A DNA stretch of 64,000 bases from Rhizomys pruinosus (lineage: Eukaryota; Chordata; Mammalia; Rodentia; Spalacidae). The stretch is taken from the NCBI GenBank assembly GCA_009823505.1, contig VZQC01005691.1, forward strand, positions 3,159,598 through 3,223,597, read 5' to 3'. The position numbers were made by a program, and so were the translations under genes. Within the stretch, counting starts at the first letter, position 1, and each line of letters begins with the position of its first letter. The notes under the pieces were generated by a model. It saw only the letters and a list, made by a program, of their open reading frames with translations. It searched no databases and had not been told where the DNA came from. This document shows, piece after piece, positions 11,579 through 23,695 of this stretch.

Positions 11579-11769
11579 AAAACATATATGTTTTAACATG
11601 GGTGCCTTCTAAATCATGCCCTTCTTGAACATATAAAATGTTTCCTAAGGCTAGATATCACCAAAGAGGTTAGAAATTTCTGTTTTTTTATGCATGAGCT
11701 CTGGTAGGGTGGGGGGATGGGGGGACACAGGTCTAGATTTGATAAAAATATATATAAATAAATAAACTA

Positions 11770-12030
11770 GGGCTGGAGGGATGGCCTAGCAGTTAAGAGC
11801 GCCGACCGCTATTGCAGAGGACCCGGGTTCGATCCCCAGCATCCACATGGCGGCTAAGAACCGTCTGTAACTCCAATTCCAAGAGAACTCCAGTTCCAGG
11901 GGAATCCGAGACCCTCTTCTGAACTCCGCGGCATTGCACGACACAGGTGCACAGACCTACATGCAGACAGTACATTCATACACATACAGAAATAAATAAT
12001 AAAATAATAAAAAAAACTAAAAAAAGAAAT
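11770..12030 (+). mobile_element. B2 SINE, duplicated-core subfamily
   Basis: Sense B2 'gggctggagggatggccta', B box 'gggttcgatcccc', two core blocks, and an A-rich tail with TAAA and ATAA units. It lies inside a 351 bp segment (11691-12041) bounded by identical 19 bp direct repeats, so the insertion may have carried about 79 bp of extra 5' DNA. Confidence 0.9.
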
Positions 12031-12060
12031 TATATAAAAAAAGAAATTTCTGTTTTTTTA

Positions 12061-12960
12061 ATTGAATATTTGTACAACTCATATAACAGTTCCTAATCAA
12101 ACTTAGTCCCCTCCACCCTCAACCCCCATGAGAACTCATGTAGTACGACATCCGAGCTAAGCCCTATCCAGTCAAGCTCCCAAACTCAGATGTCCTGTGC
12201 AAATAGATCTATGGGAGTCTAGTCAACATGTCTAGGAATCCTAGGTAAGGCACATCAGTACCCAGTCTCTATAAGTTTTCAGTCCAGGGTCAGTCCCCCA
12301 CCCATTTCTCTTGCTCTGCTTTGAGAGCTTGTCCTCACTGACATGGGTCCTGTGTCTGATGCCTACATTGCCACAGGTTTCCATGTGAAAGCTTACAGTC
12401 GATTGTAAGTCACTGCTTCTCTGTGTTCATGCACCAGCCTTAGCTCTTACAGTCTTTCCGCCCCCTCTTCAGCAACAATCCCTGAGCCATGGGTAAGTGA
12501 GGTTTAATATAGGGACCCCATCCAGGGGTACACATTCTGGGGGCTCCCATTCTTTGGAGGTCGACTAGTTGTGGCCTTCTGTTTGCTTCACTCTCTATTG
12601 TGTATGGAAGCATTACTATGGAGAATTGAGGGGTGTGCTGTTTTCTCTCTGCCCTTCATTCTGTATGTGGAGGTTCAATTGTAGATGTGTCTCTTAGGAA
12701 TAGGGATTTTAGACAATGTGCACACTTCTATGAGAGAAAAATCAATCAACGGTACAATCCAGTGCCAAACTCTAACAACCACACTCGCCCAGCAAACAAC
12801 CTCTATTGGTGCAGGAAAGGCACTGTTGTCTGGGGGATGGTCAAAGGCTATCTAATTGGACTTGGAACTCTCTTAGTGGGATTGAACCCATGAGAGGTAC
12901 TGTAAATTCAACCAAATGCACAGGGCTAGAGAGGACATAGAGCCTAGAACTCTCTGAAGT
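12061..12960. other. Unclassified stretch, possibly an L1-type 3' region or old repeat
   Basis: About 900 bp with the uneven C-rich style of rodent retroelement UTRs (for example 'cccctccaccctcaaccccc') and no long ORF; the longest is 86 codons. I could not match it to a named family. A repeat-library search would decide it. Confidence 0.3.
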
Positions 12961-14687
12961 ATGAATCAAAATCTCTAATAAAGCGCCATAAGCATCTTTC
13001 TGAGAAAAGCTTTGGCCCGGGTTCTAATAATGGAATTTAGGCAGTGGGGCCTACATGTCTCAGTGGAGCTGCAGGGACTCTGAGCAGTTGGGAGAATATG
13101 ATCTGGGGTTCACAAGCATCATAGGCAGTGGGATCCATATAATCTTGGGGACACTGCCACCCTGGGCAATAGGGCTCAATGATCTGGGAGGTCTGGGCAT
13201 CTCCATGGATGACACGTCTGTCCATATGGGCAGTTTGGGCTTGTCTGAAGACTTCAGGGACCCTGAAAATGGTTGACAGTGCAGCAGAGACTAGTTCCTG
13301 GACTTAGTGCTGTGCTCCATGGGCTGGGACTTACAGAAAACCTCACAATTTACAGACTTGAGTTTCCAGATTAGGGGAAGATGAAGAATAGTGAGGAAGT
13401 GGATGGCAACAATACTGGGCTATAGCAAAGGAGTCAGGGATGCTGGGCTCTGTCCTTCCTGTGTCAGGATAAACCTACTTAGGAAGAGCTGACAAAAGCG
13501 GCCTGGGCAGGTCAGAACAATGACAGGACAGAGCTTCCCTGGACAAGCTCATCAGAGAGGTGGGAAGGACCAGAGCATGTGGCTCTTACTCTCTGTTCAG
13601 GCTGAAGAGATGGCTGTGGTGTCAAGGGCACATGCAGTTGGAAGGCTCCATGCTGCCTCTGCGTCTCTGGACATTTGTGTTGTGCTGTAGCCTTGGAGTT
13701 TGAGGGAAGATTTGAATCAAAAGAAAACTTTACAGGGCTGGAAACCCCCATGCTGCAGATATCTTTCTGTACTGAAGCCTAGCACCACGGCAAGGGCAGG
13801 GACCCCTGGTAAGGTGTATGATCAAAGGGACACTCCAAGAAGAGAGACATAGGCACTGTCACAGGCTATAGGAGGAGACACTTCAGTGACAGGCAAGCCC
13901 TTGTGGCACAATACAAGTCATAGTGTTGTCTCTTTCATTGGTAAGCAGGCTTAGGGCTATCATCTGCCTAGATTTTGTCATTTGAAAAGGGTAGTGATGA
14001 CTCAGATAAACCGATAATAAAAAGAAATTTGTTAAATAGGAATGTTTGATAATAGAAAGAATTATATATGCACAATGATGATATGATTTTGTTAAACAAA
14101 AAGAGTAGTTTTCAAATGAGATTTGCTTTAAGAGGATGTAGGGGGTTGGGGAAAGGACACACATGACACATGTGTGCCATATGTGCTGAGAACTGTCCAG
14201 GCTGGATGATGAGCACACAGTCTTTACCATGATAATCTGCCCACCTTGATGTAGGTTTAAAAGGCTTCCAGGATGTGGTATTTTTAAAGCCTGTTACCCG
14301 CTGTTACAGAGAATCCCCTGGCCTTCTCTCGTCCTGTTTCTCTGCACACATGATCCTCAGAGAGAAGAGTCTGGAATGTTCCTTCTCTTTGCTGTTTTCT
14401 GTGTGAAGGCTTAGTACCTTCCTGTCTCTCTCCAGTCCTTTGTCTGATCATGTAGTTGGCTTTACATACGAGAAAACAGAGGCTCTGAAAGAGCAGCAGA
14501 GCTAGGTGGCCTCAGCCCCCACCAGTTCCCCTGGCCCCCAGCCTGCCCAGGATGCCTCTGACCCCCGATGCTACCTGTGCAGATACTCAAAGTCATTGAC
14601 CACAGCCACATTTTTTATTGCTTAGAACTCCTGAAGGAGTAAGAACTCCTTCTTGGGTAATATGGCTGGCAGGGTATCCTGTTTAGT

Positions 14688-14689
<2 letters not shown>
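12961..14689. other. Unique stretch, no gene recognised
   Basis: Frames up to 115 codons (minus, 13883-14230) have no domain. No repeat is recognised until the CT run. Confidence 0.45.

Positions 14690-14725
<36 letters not shown>
14690..14725. repeat. (CT)n microsatellite
   Basis: About 17 CT units followed by an impure pyrimidine stretch to about 14760. It lies at the 3' tail side of the antisense B4 that follows. Confidence 0.95.
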
Positions 14726-14728
<3 letters not shown>

Positions 14729-14765
14729 CTTCTCCCTCCCTCTCTCCATTTCTCCCTCTCTGTCC

Positions 14766-15240
14766 ATGTGTTTGTATGTGGGTGCATATGAATACACATA
14801 TGTATGCACATGGGGGGAGGCCAGAGGACAAGCTTGGGTGTCATTCCTCTGGTGTTGTGTACCTTGTTTATTTTGTTTGTTTTGTTTTGTTTTGTTTTTT
14901 GGTCTTTTTGAGACAGGGTCTCCCTGTAGCTCTGGCTGTCCTGGAACTCACTATGTAGACCAGGCTGGCTTTGAACTCACAAAGATCCACCTGCCTCTGC
15001 CTCCCAAGTGCTAGGATCAAAGGTGTGCGCCACCACGCCCGGCTGTACCTTGTTTTTTTGATACAGGGTTTCTCATTAGCTTGGAGCTTGCCAAGTGAGC
15101 TGAACTGGCCAACAAGCCCCAGGGACCCTCCCATCTCTGTCTAACCAGAGCTGGGATTACAAGCAACCATGCCTGGCTTTCCTTTACATGGGTTCTGGCT
15201 ATGGAACTGCTCTTTACTGACTGAGCTATCTTTCCAGCCC
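14766..15240 (-). mobile_element. B4 SINE split by a B1 insertion
   Basis: Antisense B4. The tail half (14766-14857, 'ggaggccagaggacaagc') and the body (15056-15240, 'ggaccctcccatctctg', 'gagctgggattacaagc', 'tgactgagctatctttcc') are separated by a B1 with its own target-site duplication. This places B4 insertion before B1 insertion at this site. Confidence 0.85.
14870..15043 (-). mobile_element. Full-length B1 SINE nested in B4
   Basis: Antisense B1 from the T/G-rich tail complement to 'gcgccaccacgcccggc'. A perfect 12 bp target-site duplication, TGTACCTTGTTT, flanks it at 14858-14869 and 15044-15055. Confidence 0.95.
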
Positions 15241-15794
15241 TCAAGTTTAGTTCTTTTATCTCAGAAGCAATTTGAGCTGTAGTCTGGACCCGAAAATGTG
15301 TGCGTGGGATTTGCTGAGGGTCAATGCCTGGCCCCTGGCTGTCTGTCTGCACCTCTGGCTTTTCTAATGCTGGCCTGGCATGCTGATTTGCTCTGGGATT
15401 CTTTCTTTATTTCTCTGATAGTCGACGGAAACCATGAGTTCATTTCCAATGCTGGACAAACGTCTGTTACCTAGCAAGGGTCATGGGTCTGACAGGAGGA
15501 CTGGGCCTTCTGCTGGTGATGTCTGTGATTTCTCAGCTGTCATCACAGATAGCAGAGATGCTCCATCTCTTACTGCAGGGAGCCTGGTGGGTTTTAGCCA
15601 AGTTAGTATGACTTGTACTCCAAGTTAAATGAAAAGCCTATTATACATTAGTAAATGACACATAAAGAGCTGCTGTTGAAATGGAACCTTTTCATAATTT
15701 AGTCTATCAGGAATATGTACCCCGAGTGCCTGTTTATGTAAATGGAAAATTATCTCCCAATGAGGTGAAAAACAGCAATATTTTAGTTTCTTAT

Positions 15795-15795
<1 letters not shown>
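15241..15795. other. Unique stretch, no gene seen
   Basis: No repeat; reading frames are at most about 65 codons apart from a minus-strand frame running out of the B4. Confidence 0.4.

Positions 15796-15838
<43 letters not shown>
15796..15838. repeat. (TG)n microsatellite
   Basis: A pure TG run of about 21 units. Confidence 0.97.
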
Positions 15839-15840
<2 letters not shown>

Positions 15841-17831
15841 CCACACTTTGTGTTTGGCTGCTCACAAAGCTGAAGAAAAGTAACTTTGTGTCAATTGTGT
15901 CTACAAAGGTGCTTTATGGATAGGTCTAAGGTTTTCAGTATCATTCTTTGCTCTGACTGTGACTGCTACTGCTGTTTTGAAGACTCAGACTTTTGGCTGA
16001 CTTAGGCATTTCATTAGAACTATGGCACCAACGGTGGGTGGGTCAGAGCTGGGGGCTGTCTGGCAAGCCCATGCCCTTCCCTTTAGGACCAGTGCCAGCT
16101 GTTCACCTCCACACTCTGAGCTTAAACACACCTATATCCTTCCTGCGCATTTCTTGTGAGCGAGTGCACTTGCTAGTCTATGAAGACAGGTGCCTGCCCC
16201 CTTCTTCTCATCCCTGCAGTCCTTCCACGGCCACACTTATTCCCCCACAGAGATTGAGACTCCCAGGCCCAGGCAGGTATATGTATTCATTCCCCAGATA
16301 ATCAGAGGCCCAGATAAAATAAAGCTTCCAGCTGATGGACACTGGGCAGACAGGGCTGTTAGTTTATGTAGGCTACAGACAGAGTCGACTGGAAAATTTT
16401 GATCACTTTAATTTACTATATCCAGCATGCCTGCTGTACTCAGCCGGCGCTTTTATCAAGCCCTGTGAGGTGGTATTGATTTTTTTATTTTCTATGTAGG
16501 ATAAGAAGACAGAGAGTTAGGAGCAAGAGAGAATGAAGAACTTTCCCCAGATTGTGCTCTTCTCCAGCTTATTGCATCCTGTCGTTTGTGGTTTCAGATG
16601 ACGTCCAGTATGTCAGGGTTGCTTGAAGCAATAAACAGGGTGAATAACAATGGAAGGGCAAGATGAGAAAGATTGAAAAAAGAGAAAGAGGCAGCTCGGA
16701 GAGTGAGAGAGCACATTTGGGCAATAGAAAAAGCCCAGGTTGAGGAAAAAGCATCCAGTGTGCAGGCATCCGACTAGCACTTTTGGTTACCATTGCTGAA
16801 AGAGGTCTGGGACAGGTTTTTGGCCGAGTCCTCTGAGTGGAACCCCGAACCTTTGTTTTCCGGTCCTCTTTCTGAGCACTAGCTAGTCCTAACCCACTAC
16901 ATGCTGACAGCAAGTCATCATCAGTACCATACTCCAGTCTTTTCCTCTCTGGGCACTGGGAGCTGTGCCTATGATATGTCTGCACAAGTTTCCCAGGCCC
17001 TCCAGATATGGCTGGGGATGCACAGCGAGTCTCAGGGGCCCCAATCCATTGGGGATCCGACTGAATCCTCCTTAACACATAAAGACTGAAAGGTAGGGTT
17101 GGGACACTGCCTGCTATTGGAAAGCCCCTTTTGAACAATGTTCAGTTTTCTCACAAGCGTAATGTAATTTGTAATTTGACAAAACATCAAGGCATATAAA
17201 TGCTATTTTCATAATAAATATGATTTCTCTTCTAGTGGAAATGGAGAAAATAGGATGAGTTTGTGGATTTTATTGCTCTGCTTCTTAAGCTTTCTCCACT
17301 TGATTTGCTTAACAAAGGCATGTGTACTTCTCCTGGTGTTCACAACATTTCCAACTGAGGACTTCCCACTGGGCTCAGACAGGGAAGCACACCCTAGTCC
17401 TGGCCCATTTGTGAGCTTTGTCCTCTGGCATTTCTGCCTGGCTTTTAAGACCACTGGCTCATCACTCTTCAGTAGTTTAAGCAAAGCTCTCAGTGCCCCT
17501 CATAGTCCAGTAGTCCAGTGTGGGCTGGAAAACATGAGGTGACTCATGAATGTGAAAAGCATTGCATTAAGGTGAGTCCCCAAAAAACGTCCCCGCAGGA
17601 GTAGCGCAGACTCCCGGCTCTACAGATGGAGGGGTGGAGGTCTGCGGATAGGAAGGGCAGGCTGCCAGCCAGGTGTTTATTAGACATGGCCTTCCCAAAG
17701 AGGCTCCTCCATGTGATGTTAAATGGCCCTTGAACATAGGAGGGCGTCAGACAGTTGGGCCTGGGCCCAGACAGTGGGGCCTAGTTTGGGGAGGCATTCA
17801 GAAGTCAGCAAATCAATGCAATCTTGACAAG
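15839..17831. other. Unique stretch with one 189-codon minus-strand ORF
   Basis: The longest non-repetitive frame of the window lies on the minus strand at 16569-17138 (189 codons). I do not recognise it. It has a run of hydrophobic residues near the C-terminus (SLFSIFLILPFHCYSPCLLL) but no conserved motif, and an overlapping plus-strand frame. I treat it as chance. The block near 17150-17230 is very A/T-rich. Confidence 0.4.
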
Positions 17832-17844
17832 TCTGCTACATTCT

Positions 17845-17979
17845 TTTTTTTTTTTTTTTTTTTTTTGGTCTTCTTTTTTGAGACAGGGTCTCCCTGTAGC
17901 CCCAGCTGGCCTGGAACTCACTCTGTAGACCAGGCTGGCCTTGAACTCACAGAGATCTGCCTGCCTCTGCCTCCCAAAT
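17845..17979 (-). mobile_element. 5'-truncated B1 SINE with target-site duplication
   Basis: Antisense B1 with a long T run, 'gagacagggtctccctgta' and 'cctctgcctcccaaa'. It stops before the usual 'gtgctgggattaaagg' head. Perfect 13 bp duplications, TCTGCTACATTCT, lie at 17832-17844 and 17980-17992, so the truncation happened at insertion. Confidence 0.92.
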
Positions 17980-17992
17980 TCTGCTACATTCT

Positions 17993-18873
17993 AGTTGCTA
18001 CAGAGGATTGAGACAAGGGAATGGTAGTAGAGTAAAAGACAGCACGTACGAACGCACGCGCACACAGAGGACTTTCACTTTTAAATATTTTGAGGGACTG
18101 GAATATGTGTCAGAACTCTCAGGCTGCTGGGGATCTAGCTCCAGAGAACGCTTGCTTGTCTAGCACTGGATCCCAGGACCAGTGTGGGCCAGGAGAGGTA
18201 GCGTTGCCTGTGACGCGCTTCTTCCATTAGAAACTGAGATGCTGTCTGTGTATCTAGTGCCGCTCCCAGGAGAGAGTGCCTGTGTCCATGCGTGACCCAA
18301 GTGCTGAGGTTAATTTCAGAGCAAAAAAAAAATAATGTAGAGTTTGTCAACAAGGAACAGAGCGGGGCCATCCCATGAACAGGGAACAAAAAGCAATTAG
18401 AGCCTGGCACTCGCAACTTGCTTCTTCTTTGGAAATTCTGGATTTTCACTATGTGGAAGTGTTGGCTTTTGTGATGCTTCAGTCTTTGGCTTCTCATAAA
18501 GAAGGATGTGATAATGCAGGACATGCCATGAAGGACGCTGGCTGGCACCCACTGCTGTTGTCTCTAGCGTACCTGTGACATCTTCAGGGCAGCTCTTTGG
18601 CAAACATTTATTGCATGAATGAATTGAGTGCAGCTGAGTGTGAGAATGACTTGTAAAATCACTGTGTAAAGCTCTCTTACAAAAGGTTTTGGTAAAAACA
18701 TGAAGCTGAATTAGAAAGGGCATCAGTGAGACTTTAAACTAGGATTTATGTTAAAATCTTCAGGGCCAACATTTGACTGTCAAATAAGGAGAGCTATCAT
18801 TTGTCATGTTATAAACAAATACCTAAAAATTTTACATCTGATGCTGGAATTTTACCCTTTTACTTTTTAAAAA
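17993..18873. other. Unique stretch, no gene recognised
   Basis: Two overlapping minus-strand frames (137 and 108 codons, 18135-18723) show no domain. An A run lies at about 18327. No repeat is recognised. Confidence 0.4.
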
Positions 18874-18888
18874 GGTAATTCTCATCTT

Positions 18889-19111
18889 TAAAAATTTTTT
18901 TTATTTATTTATTTTTATGTGTATGAATGCACTGTCTGCATGCAGGTCACCTGTGTCGTACAATGCCGCGGAGGTCAGAAGAGGGTGTTGGATTCCCCTG
19001 GAACTGGAGTCAAAGATGGTTCTCATCCACCATGTGGGTGCTGGGAATCGAACCCTGGTCCTCTGCAAGAGCAGTTGGTGCTCTTACCAGCTAGGCCATC
19101 TTTCCAGCCCC
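18889..19111 (-). mobile_element. B2 SINE with 15 bp target-site duplication
   Basis: Antisense B2 with one core block ('ctggaactggagtcaaag') and a full tRNA-like head. Perfect 15 bp repeats, GGTAATTCTCATCTT, lie at 18874-18888 and 19112-19126. Confidence 0.95.
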
Positions 19112-19126
19112 GGTAATTCTCATCTT

Positions 19127-20120
19127 AAAGTTGTAGCTGCTATTATAAGTCAACTAAAGGGTTATTGACAGGTAGTTCCTGGTGAGGACTAACTCGGTAC
19201 ATATACATGTGTTGAGTCTGATTTGATTCAGGCAAAGTTTCCGTTAGATAAGTTAATGTACCATTTGAAAAGCACAGTTGCTAAATATATTAATTTTGCT
19301 AAGAAATTGATATCTAGTCCTCCAATAAAATTAAGGGGAGTCATCCCACCCTAACTTTCTTTCAAATCATCATTCTGGGTGTGCGGAGGAAGGGCCCGCC
19401 TCAACGGTAGCATAGTTGCTCAGATACCAACATGCCTTCTGATTCCTTCAACTTAGCTTCAGAACTCGGAGAAGCCCAGGTGAAAAGGCTTCTTTAACCC
19501 ATCCGGAATTCCTAAGGGACCTTGTTTGCCCTGTCCCAGGAACAGAAGAGAACCATCTGTCAGGATTGTCTCAGCTGAATCGCTCAGAGGCCACGCTGGA
19601 CTTGAGGCCTCTCGAGGCCCTGTCCATTGTTTGGCACTCTTCGCTTTTCTTTCATCTGGCGTTTTTCTGTGGAGCCGGGCTCTGACCACATTTCCACCCT
19701 GCAGAGGCAAGAGGACACATGTCAACTTAGCAATTGTATCTCTGGGTGTTGTTTTCCTGTGAGAGTACTTATTTAAAGATTAAGAGGCATGGTGGAGAAA
19801 AAAAGGAATGAATATACAATTGGAAATAAAAGCAAATTAACTTTTCCCTCTTGAATATGTTTAAAAATAACAGTGAGTCACCTATTCTCATTTATCTCAG
19901 GGAAGATAACCAAGTGTGTTTGGGGTGAATTTACCACACATGATGGTGATTTTGTGCAAATTTAAAGCCTGAGAAGAGATGCTGAGATCTGCTCTGAAGG
20001 AGGACTGTCTCCTCAGCTTGGGAGCTAAGGCAGGCCTGGGCACACTTCTAGAATATTGCTGTTTATTCTTATTTTAAATGGCAATAGTCATTGTTTTCTT
20101 TGCAATGTATAGATTGCTTT
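19127..20120. other. Unique stretch, no gene seen
   Basis: Overlapping 88- and 78-codon frames on opposite strands at 19459-19762 have no domain. Otherwise A/T-rich and repeat-free. Confidence 0.45.
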
Positions 20121-20136
20121 AAAAAGGATGGCAGGT

Positions 20137-20382
20137 GGGGGCTGGAGGGATGGCCTAGCGGTTAAGAGTGCCGACCGCTCTTGCAGAGGACCCGGGTTCG
20201 ATCCCCAGCACCCACATGGCGGCTGAGAACCGTCTGTGACTCCGGTTCCAGGAGAACTCCAGTTCCAGGGGAATCCGAGACCCTCTTCTGACCTCCGCGG
20301 CATCGCACGACACGGGTGCGCAGACCTGCATGCAGACAATACATTCATACACATAAAAATAAATAAATTTAAAAAAAAAAAT
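20137..20382 (+). mobile_element. Young B2 SINE with 16 bp target-site duplication
   Basis: Sense B2 of the duplicated-core subfamily, with intact A and B box regions ('tggcctagcggttaagag', 'gggttcgatcccc'). Perfect 16 bp repeats, AAAAAGGATGGCAGGT, lie at 20121-20136 and 20383-20398. Many CpG dinucleotides are still intact, which supports recent insertion. Confidence 0.95.
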
Positions 20383-20398
20383 AAAAAGGATGGCAGGT

Positions 20399-20929
20399 AA
20401 GTTTGGGTGGCCTTGTTTGGGAAAGTGATCGTCATGTACACTGAATCACAGATGATTCAAAGATAGTTCAGGCCATATGGTAGGCTAACTTCTTGGCGCA
20501 CTTAAAAAAGAAAGAAATCAATTTCATTTTGAAGTAGAAAAGCCTCACTAAGTGAACCTGTTAACTTTCTCTTTCCCCACATGTTTCCAGGGTCATGTGG
20601 ACTCTGCATGGAGATGGTGAGTCTGCAGCAAGATGGACACTGGACTGGTGGGAAGTGAGGATGGAGGGACTCTAATGCTGCACTTCCAAGTGGGTGGTGC
20701 GGAACTTGCACCATCTCCCGACGACACTGGATGCCCCTGGTGAGCAGAAGTTTTCAGAGGCACCTAGAGCTGCCTCAGCAGAGGCTGCAGTCCCCTGGGG
20801 TTCCTTTCCTTTCGGACTCATGATGGGAATCTGTTTTTTCATGTACAAACTGTCCTCAGTCATGTACACAATCACAAGTTTTTAAAGAAGATGAACACGT
20901 AGCTGTAAATTCTGAAATCATTTAAAGTG
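20399..20929. other. Unique stretch, no gene seen
   Basis: Small frames up to 70 codons only. It leads into the enhancer-like block that follows. Confidence 0.4.
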
Positions 20930-21660
20930 CTACTTGAAAATCTGACCCTTCTTAATAGTCAGATCTGCTTAGAAAATGATAACAATGAAAATAATAACAA
21001 CAATGACAACAATAAATGTTTTTAAAAGGAAATTGGCACATTGCAATTACAGTGTGACATTAGCTCTGGCTACAGAAAGGGAGACTTTTAAGAAAGACAT
21101 TTCTTTCCATTCAAAACACAACCTGAGCATTGAACTAGAGTGAACCAGAAGAAAATGCAACTGAAAATGGAATAAATGGCTTCCGTTTACCCAGGTTATT
21201 TCTAAACAGTAATGCAAAGATGTAATAGAAATAATTTAGACATATGGATAAGAACCTTCAAAATCAATAGCGCAGGAAGAGCTATGAAAGCATATGCTGA
21301 TGCAATCAAACAGAATTGAATTTCATACAAATGCCGGCAAATCTATATGAGATTATCACGGCAAAAACTTCATTTTCATTGATTTATAATGTATTATTAT
21401 TGTCTCCACCAAACTGCCATAGACAGCCATTTAGCAGCTGCCAAGTGCCTTAAGGGTAAATAAAGGCTCTCACTGACGGGCTGGGTTATGGACGTTTAAG
21501 AGGCCAATAATTCACAGGGCGGCAGGTGCGACGTTCCAGCGATTCTTGACTTCTTCCTTTTAATCTCATTAGGTAATTCTGAGACTTTTGGTGAGCATGG
21601 GGGCGTTTGCTATTCACAAATAAATCAAGGAAAGAGGAAGAAAATGTTTTGTAACTTGTA
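20930..21660. promoter_or_regulatory. Candidate conserved noncoding element (enhancer-like)
   Basis: Over 700 bp with no SINE and no coding frame, with clustered motif-like words. These include TGATTTAT (PBX/HOX-like) at 21380-21387, an ATTATTATTGT run just after (SOX-like), an E-box CAGCTG at 21435-21440, CATATG near 21241, and GATTATC near 21352. Freedom from repeats in a SINE-rich window often goes with constraint, but conservation is inferred, not measured. Confidence 0.35.
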
Positions 21661-22089
21661 GACATTCAGCAAGCATGAGAAGTTAAACTCACACATCTCT
21701 TTCTGTATCTAACCCAGATCAGATCTAATCTAGCCCACATTGTCTACACCTGTCTGCCTTCCCCATATCCCTGTCTCCACCTCTGCTTCTACCTCCATCT
21801 GCAGAATTTAGAGAATTTATTTAGACTAGGATCTTTAGGAGCTCGACTCTAATGAGGCCCAGCTCAGTGGCAAGCAGTGGTCTCGTGTCCCACACAGCTT
21901 TCCCTGTAATGTGTCATCACTTTTATGTTATGTGGTAACAAAACAAATACTTCCCTTCTAGTTTCTGCTTTCTTGGTCATCCATCATCATAAAGAAAATT
22001 TCCCATCACTCTCTGAACACTAAGGTTCTGGTCTTTTGAGGAGGAATCATATAAACAGTTATTCTATCCATAATTTAAAAAAGGAAATA
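21661..22089. other. Unique stretch, no gene seen
   Basis: C/T-leaning patch near 21720-21800. No ORF or repeat is recognised. Confidence 0.4.
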
Positions 22090-22240
22090 GAGCTGTAAGT
22101 GGTGTGAACACATATAATCCCATCCCAGCACTTCAGAAGCTGAGGTTAGGAGGATTGTGAGTTCAAGGCCAGCCTAGGCAATATAGTAAGAACCTGTCTC
22201 AAAAACCAAACCCAACCAAATCAAATCAAAACAAAATCAG
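22090..22240 (+). mobile_element. Old B1-like SINE
   Basis: Sense monomer with 'cccagcacttcagaagctg', 'gagttcaaggccagccta', 'cctgtctcaaaaa' and an impure tail of AAACC and AAATC units. High divergence suggests an old B1/PB1 copy. Confidence 0.75.
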
Positions 22241-23687
22241 AAATTTAATAACAATGTGTTAGATTATCATGTTAATCTTTTATGTTATGAAGATAAGATG
22301 TGGTAGTGCTAGGGTCTGCAGCCCTAGACCATGGCAGGCTGGGGCAGGAGGAACATCTGATATGGCCTAGCCTGAGCTCCATATCTACAGCCTGTCTCAA
22401 ATAACCAAAATTTAGAAATTTGGATGTTAATTGTATTGTTATATTGAAAGTAATAATTTTAGTCAAAAACATGCCTTAAAGTATGACCCGGTTTCTCCAT
22501 AAACCCATTCTTAGCTGTGGCTTCTTTTGTGCTTCACAGCCTTGAAAGTCATCCTGTGGTTACACTGTCATGGTTTGTTACTTTTCTATGTGCTATTTTA
22601 ACTTTTTCTTCCATTTCTCTGTGGCACCCTCTTTTCAAGAATGTGGCAGCTGAGAGCTAATTCAATGAATGGAAGGGCTATAAAATACATGAAAGGATTT
22701 TAGAAACATGGGGAAAAGGTTTATGTGGACATTTCACTAAAGACTCACCATGGCCAGCAAGCACTGAGTTTCACCGATCAGTGAGTAACACACAGGCTTC
22801 ATACTCCACAGGCCAAGAATGTTATAAAAGTCACGTTATTCCTAATAAAGTTAGGGAAGTGAGTATGCGTTCTGCGTCATTCAGAGAATGATCTATGACA
22901 ACACATGCTTTTGGTCTTGAAATGAGTGAGATTACTAAGTATATGGCAAACAAAAATAAAAGAATAAATAGTGGGTAGCAGATAGAAAGAAGCATGAGGT
23001 AGATAGTAAAACATCATCAAATCAGAGGCTTATCAAAATCCAGCAGAAACCCCCTGGGGAAGTCGAGATAGTCAGGTGTGCTTCATGAATGGGCTTTCTC
23101 TATGTCTTCACAGACTAGGAGTGGCAGTGATTCAGAACCTGCTAAATCCTCTTACAGAGGGATTCCTTCCAACACCTCCAAACGTAGAGCCCTCATGACT
23201 TAACCACTCTCAAAGCCCTGCCTCTTAACATCATCACACTGGTGTCACTTCACAGAATAGGAAGTGGTGGTATTAACATTTAGATCATAGCAACAGTTAT
23301 CCTACCCAGGAGTCAGAAGCCCAGGAGGAAGAAGAGGTTATGAGCTGATGGGGTGGGACATTCCAGTGGTGTAGTTGTCTATGAGTCCTCCATGATCCTG
23401 TAAGTAACCCTAAACTCATTGACTTACCAAGCTGAACTTGGATGGAATCCTTGCTTTGGGCTACCAGTGCCTTCTCTATCCAGGGTAAATAGATATTTCT
23501 TTATATTTTTACAGGAAAAGTCACACAATGTAGGTACAAATGTTTTAACATCAAGGAACTTGACACATTTTAAGCCAACATCTGTTTTTCTCATCTTAAG
23601 CATAATATATATATATATTATTAACCACCACACCCGGCTAAGATATTGTTTTCTTAATATTGATGTACATCTTGATCTTTTAACATT
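22241..23687. other. Mostly unique stretch, no gene recognised
   Basis: A weak B1-like trace lies at about 22315-22400 ('caggctggggcaggagg', 'cctgtctcaaataac'). The rest is A/T-rich with short frames only; a 100-codon frame at 23419-23721 runs into the following B1. Confidence 0.45.
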
Positions 23688-23695
23688 AAAACTGG

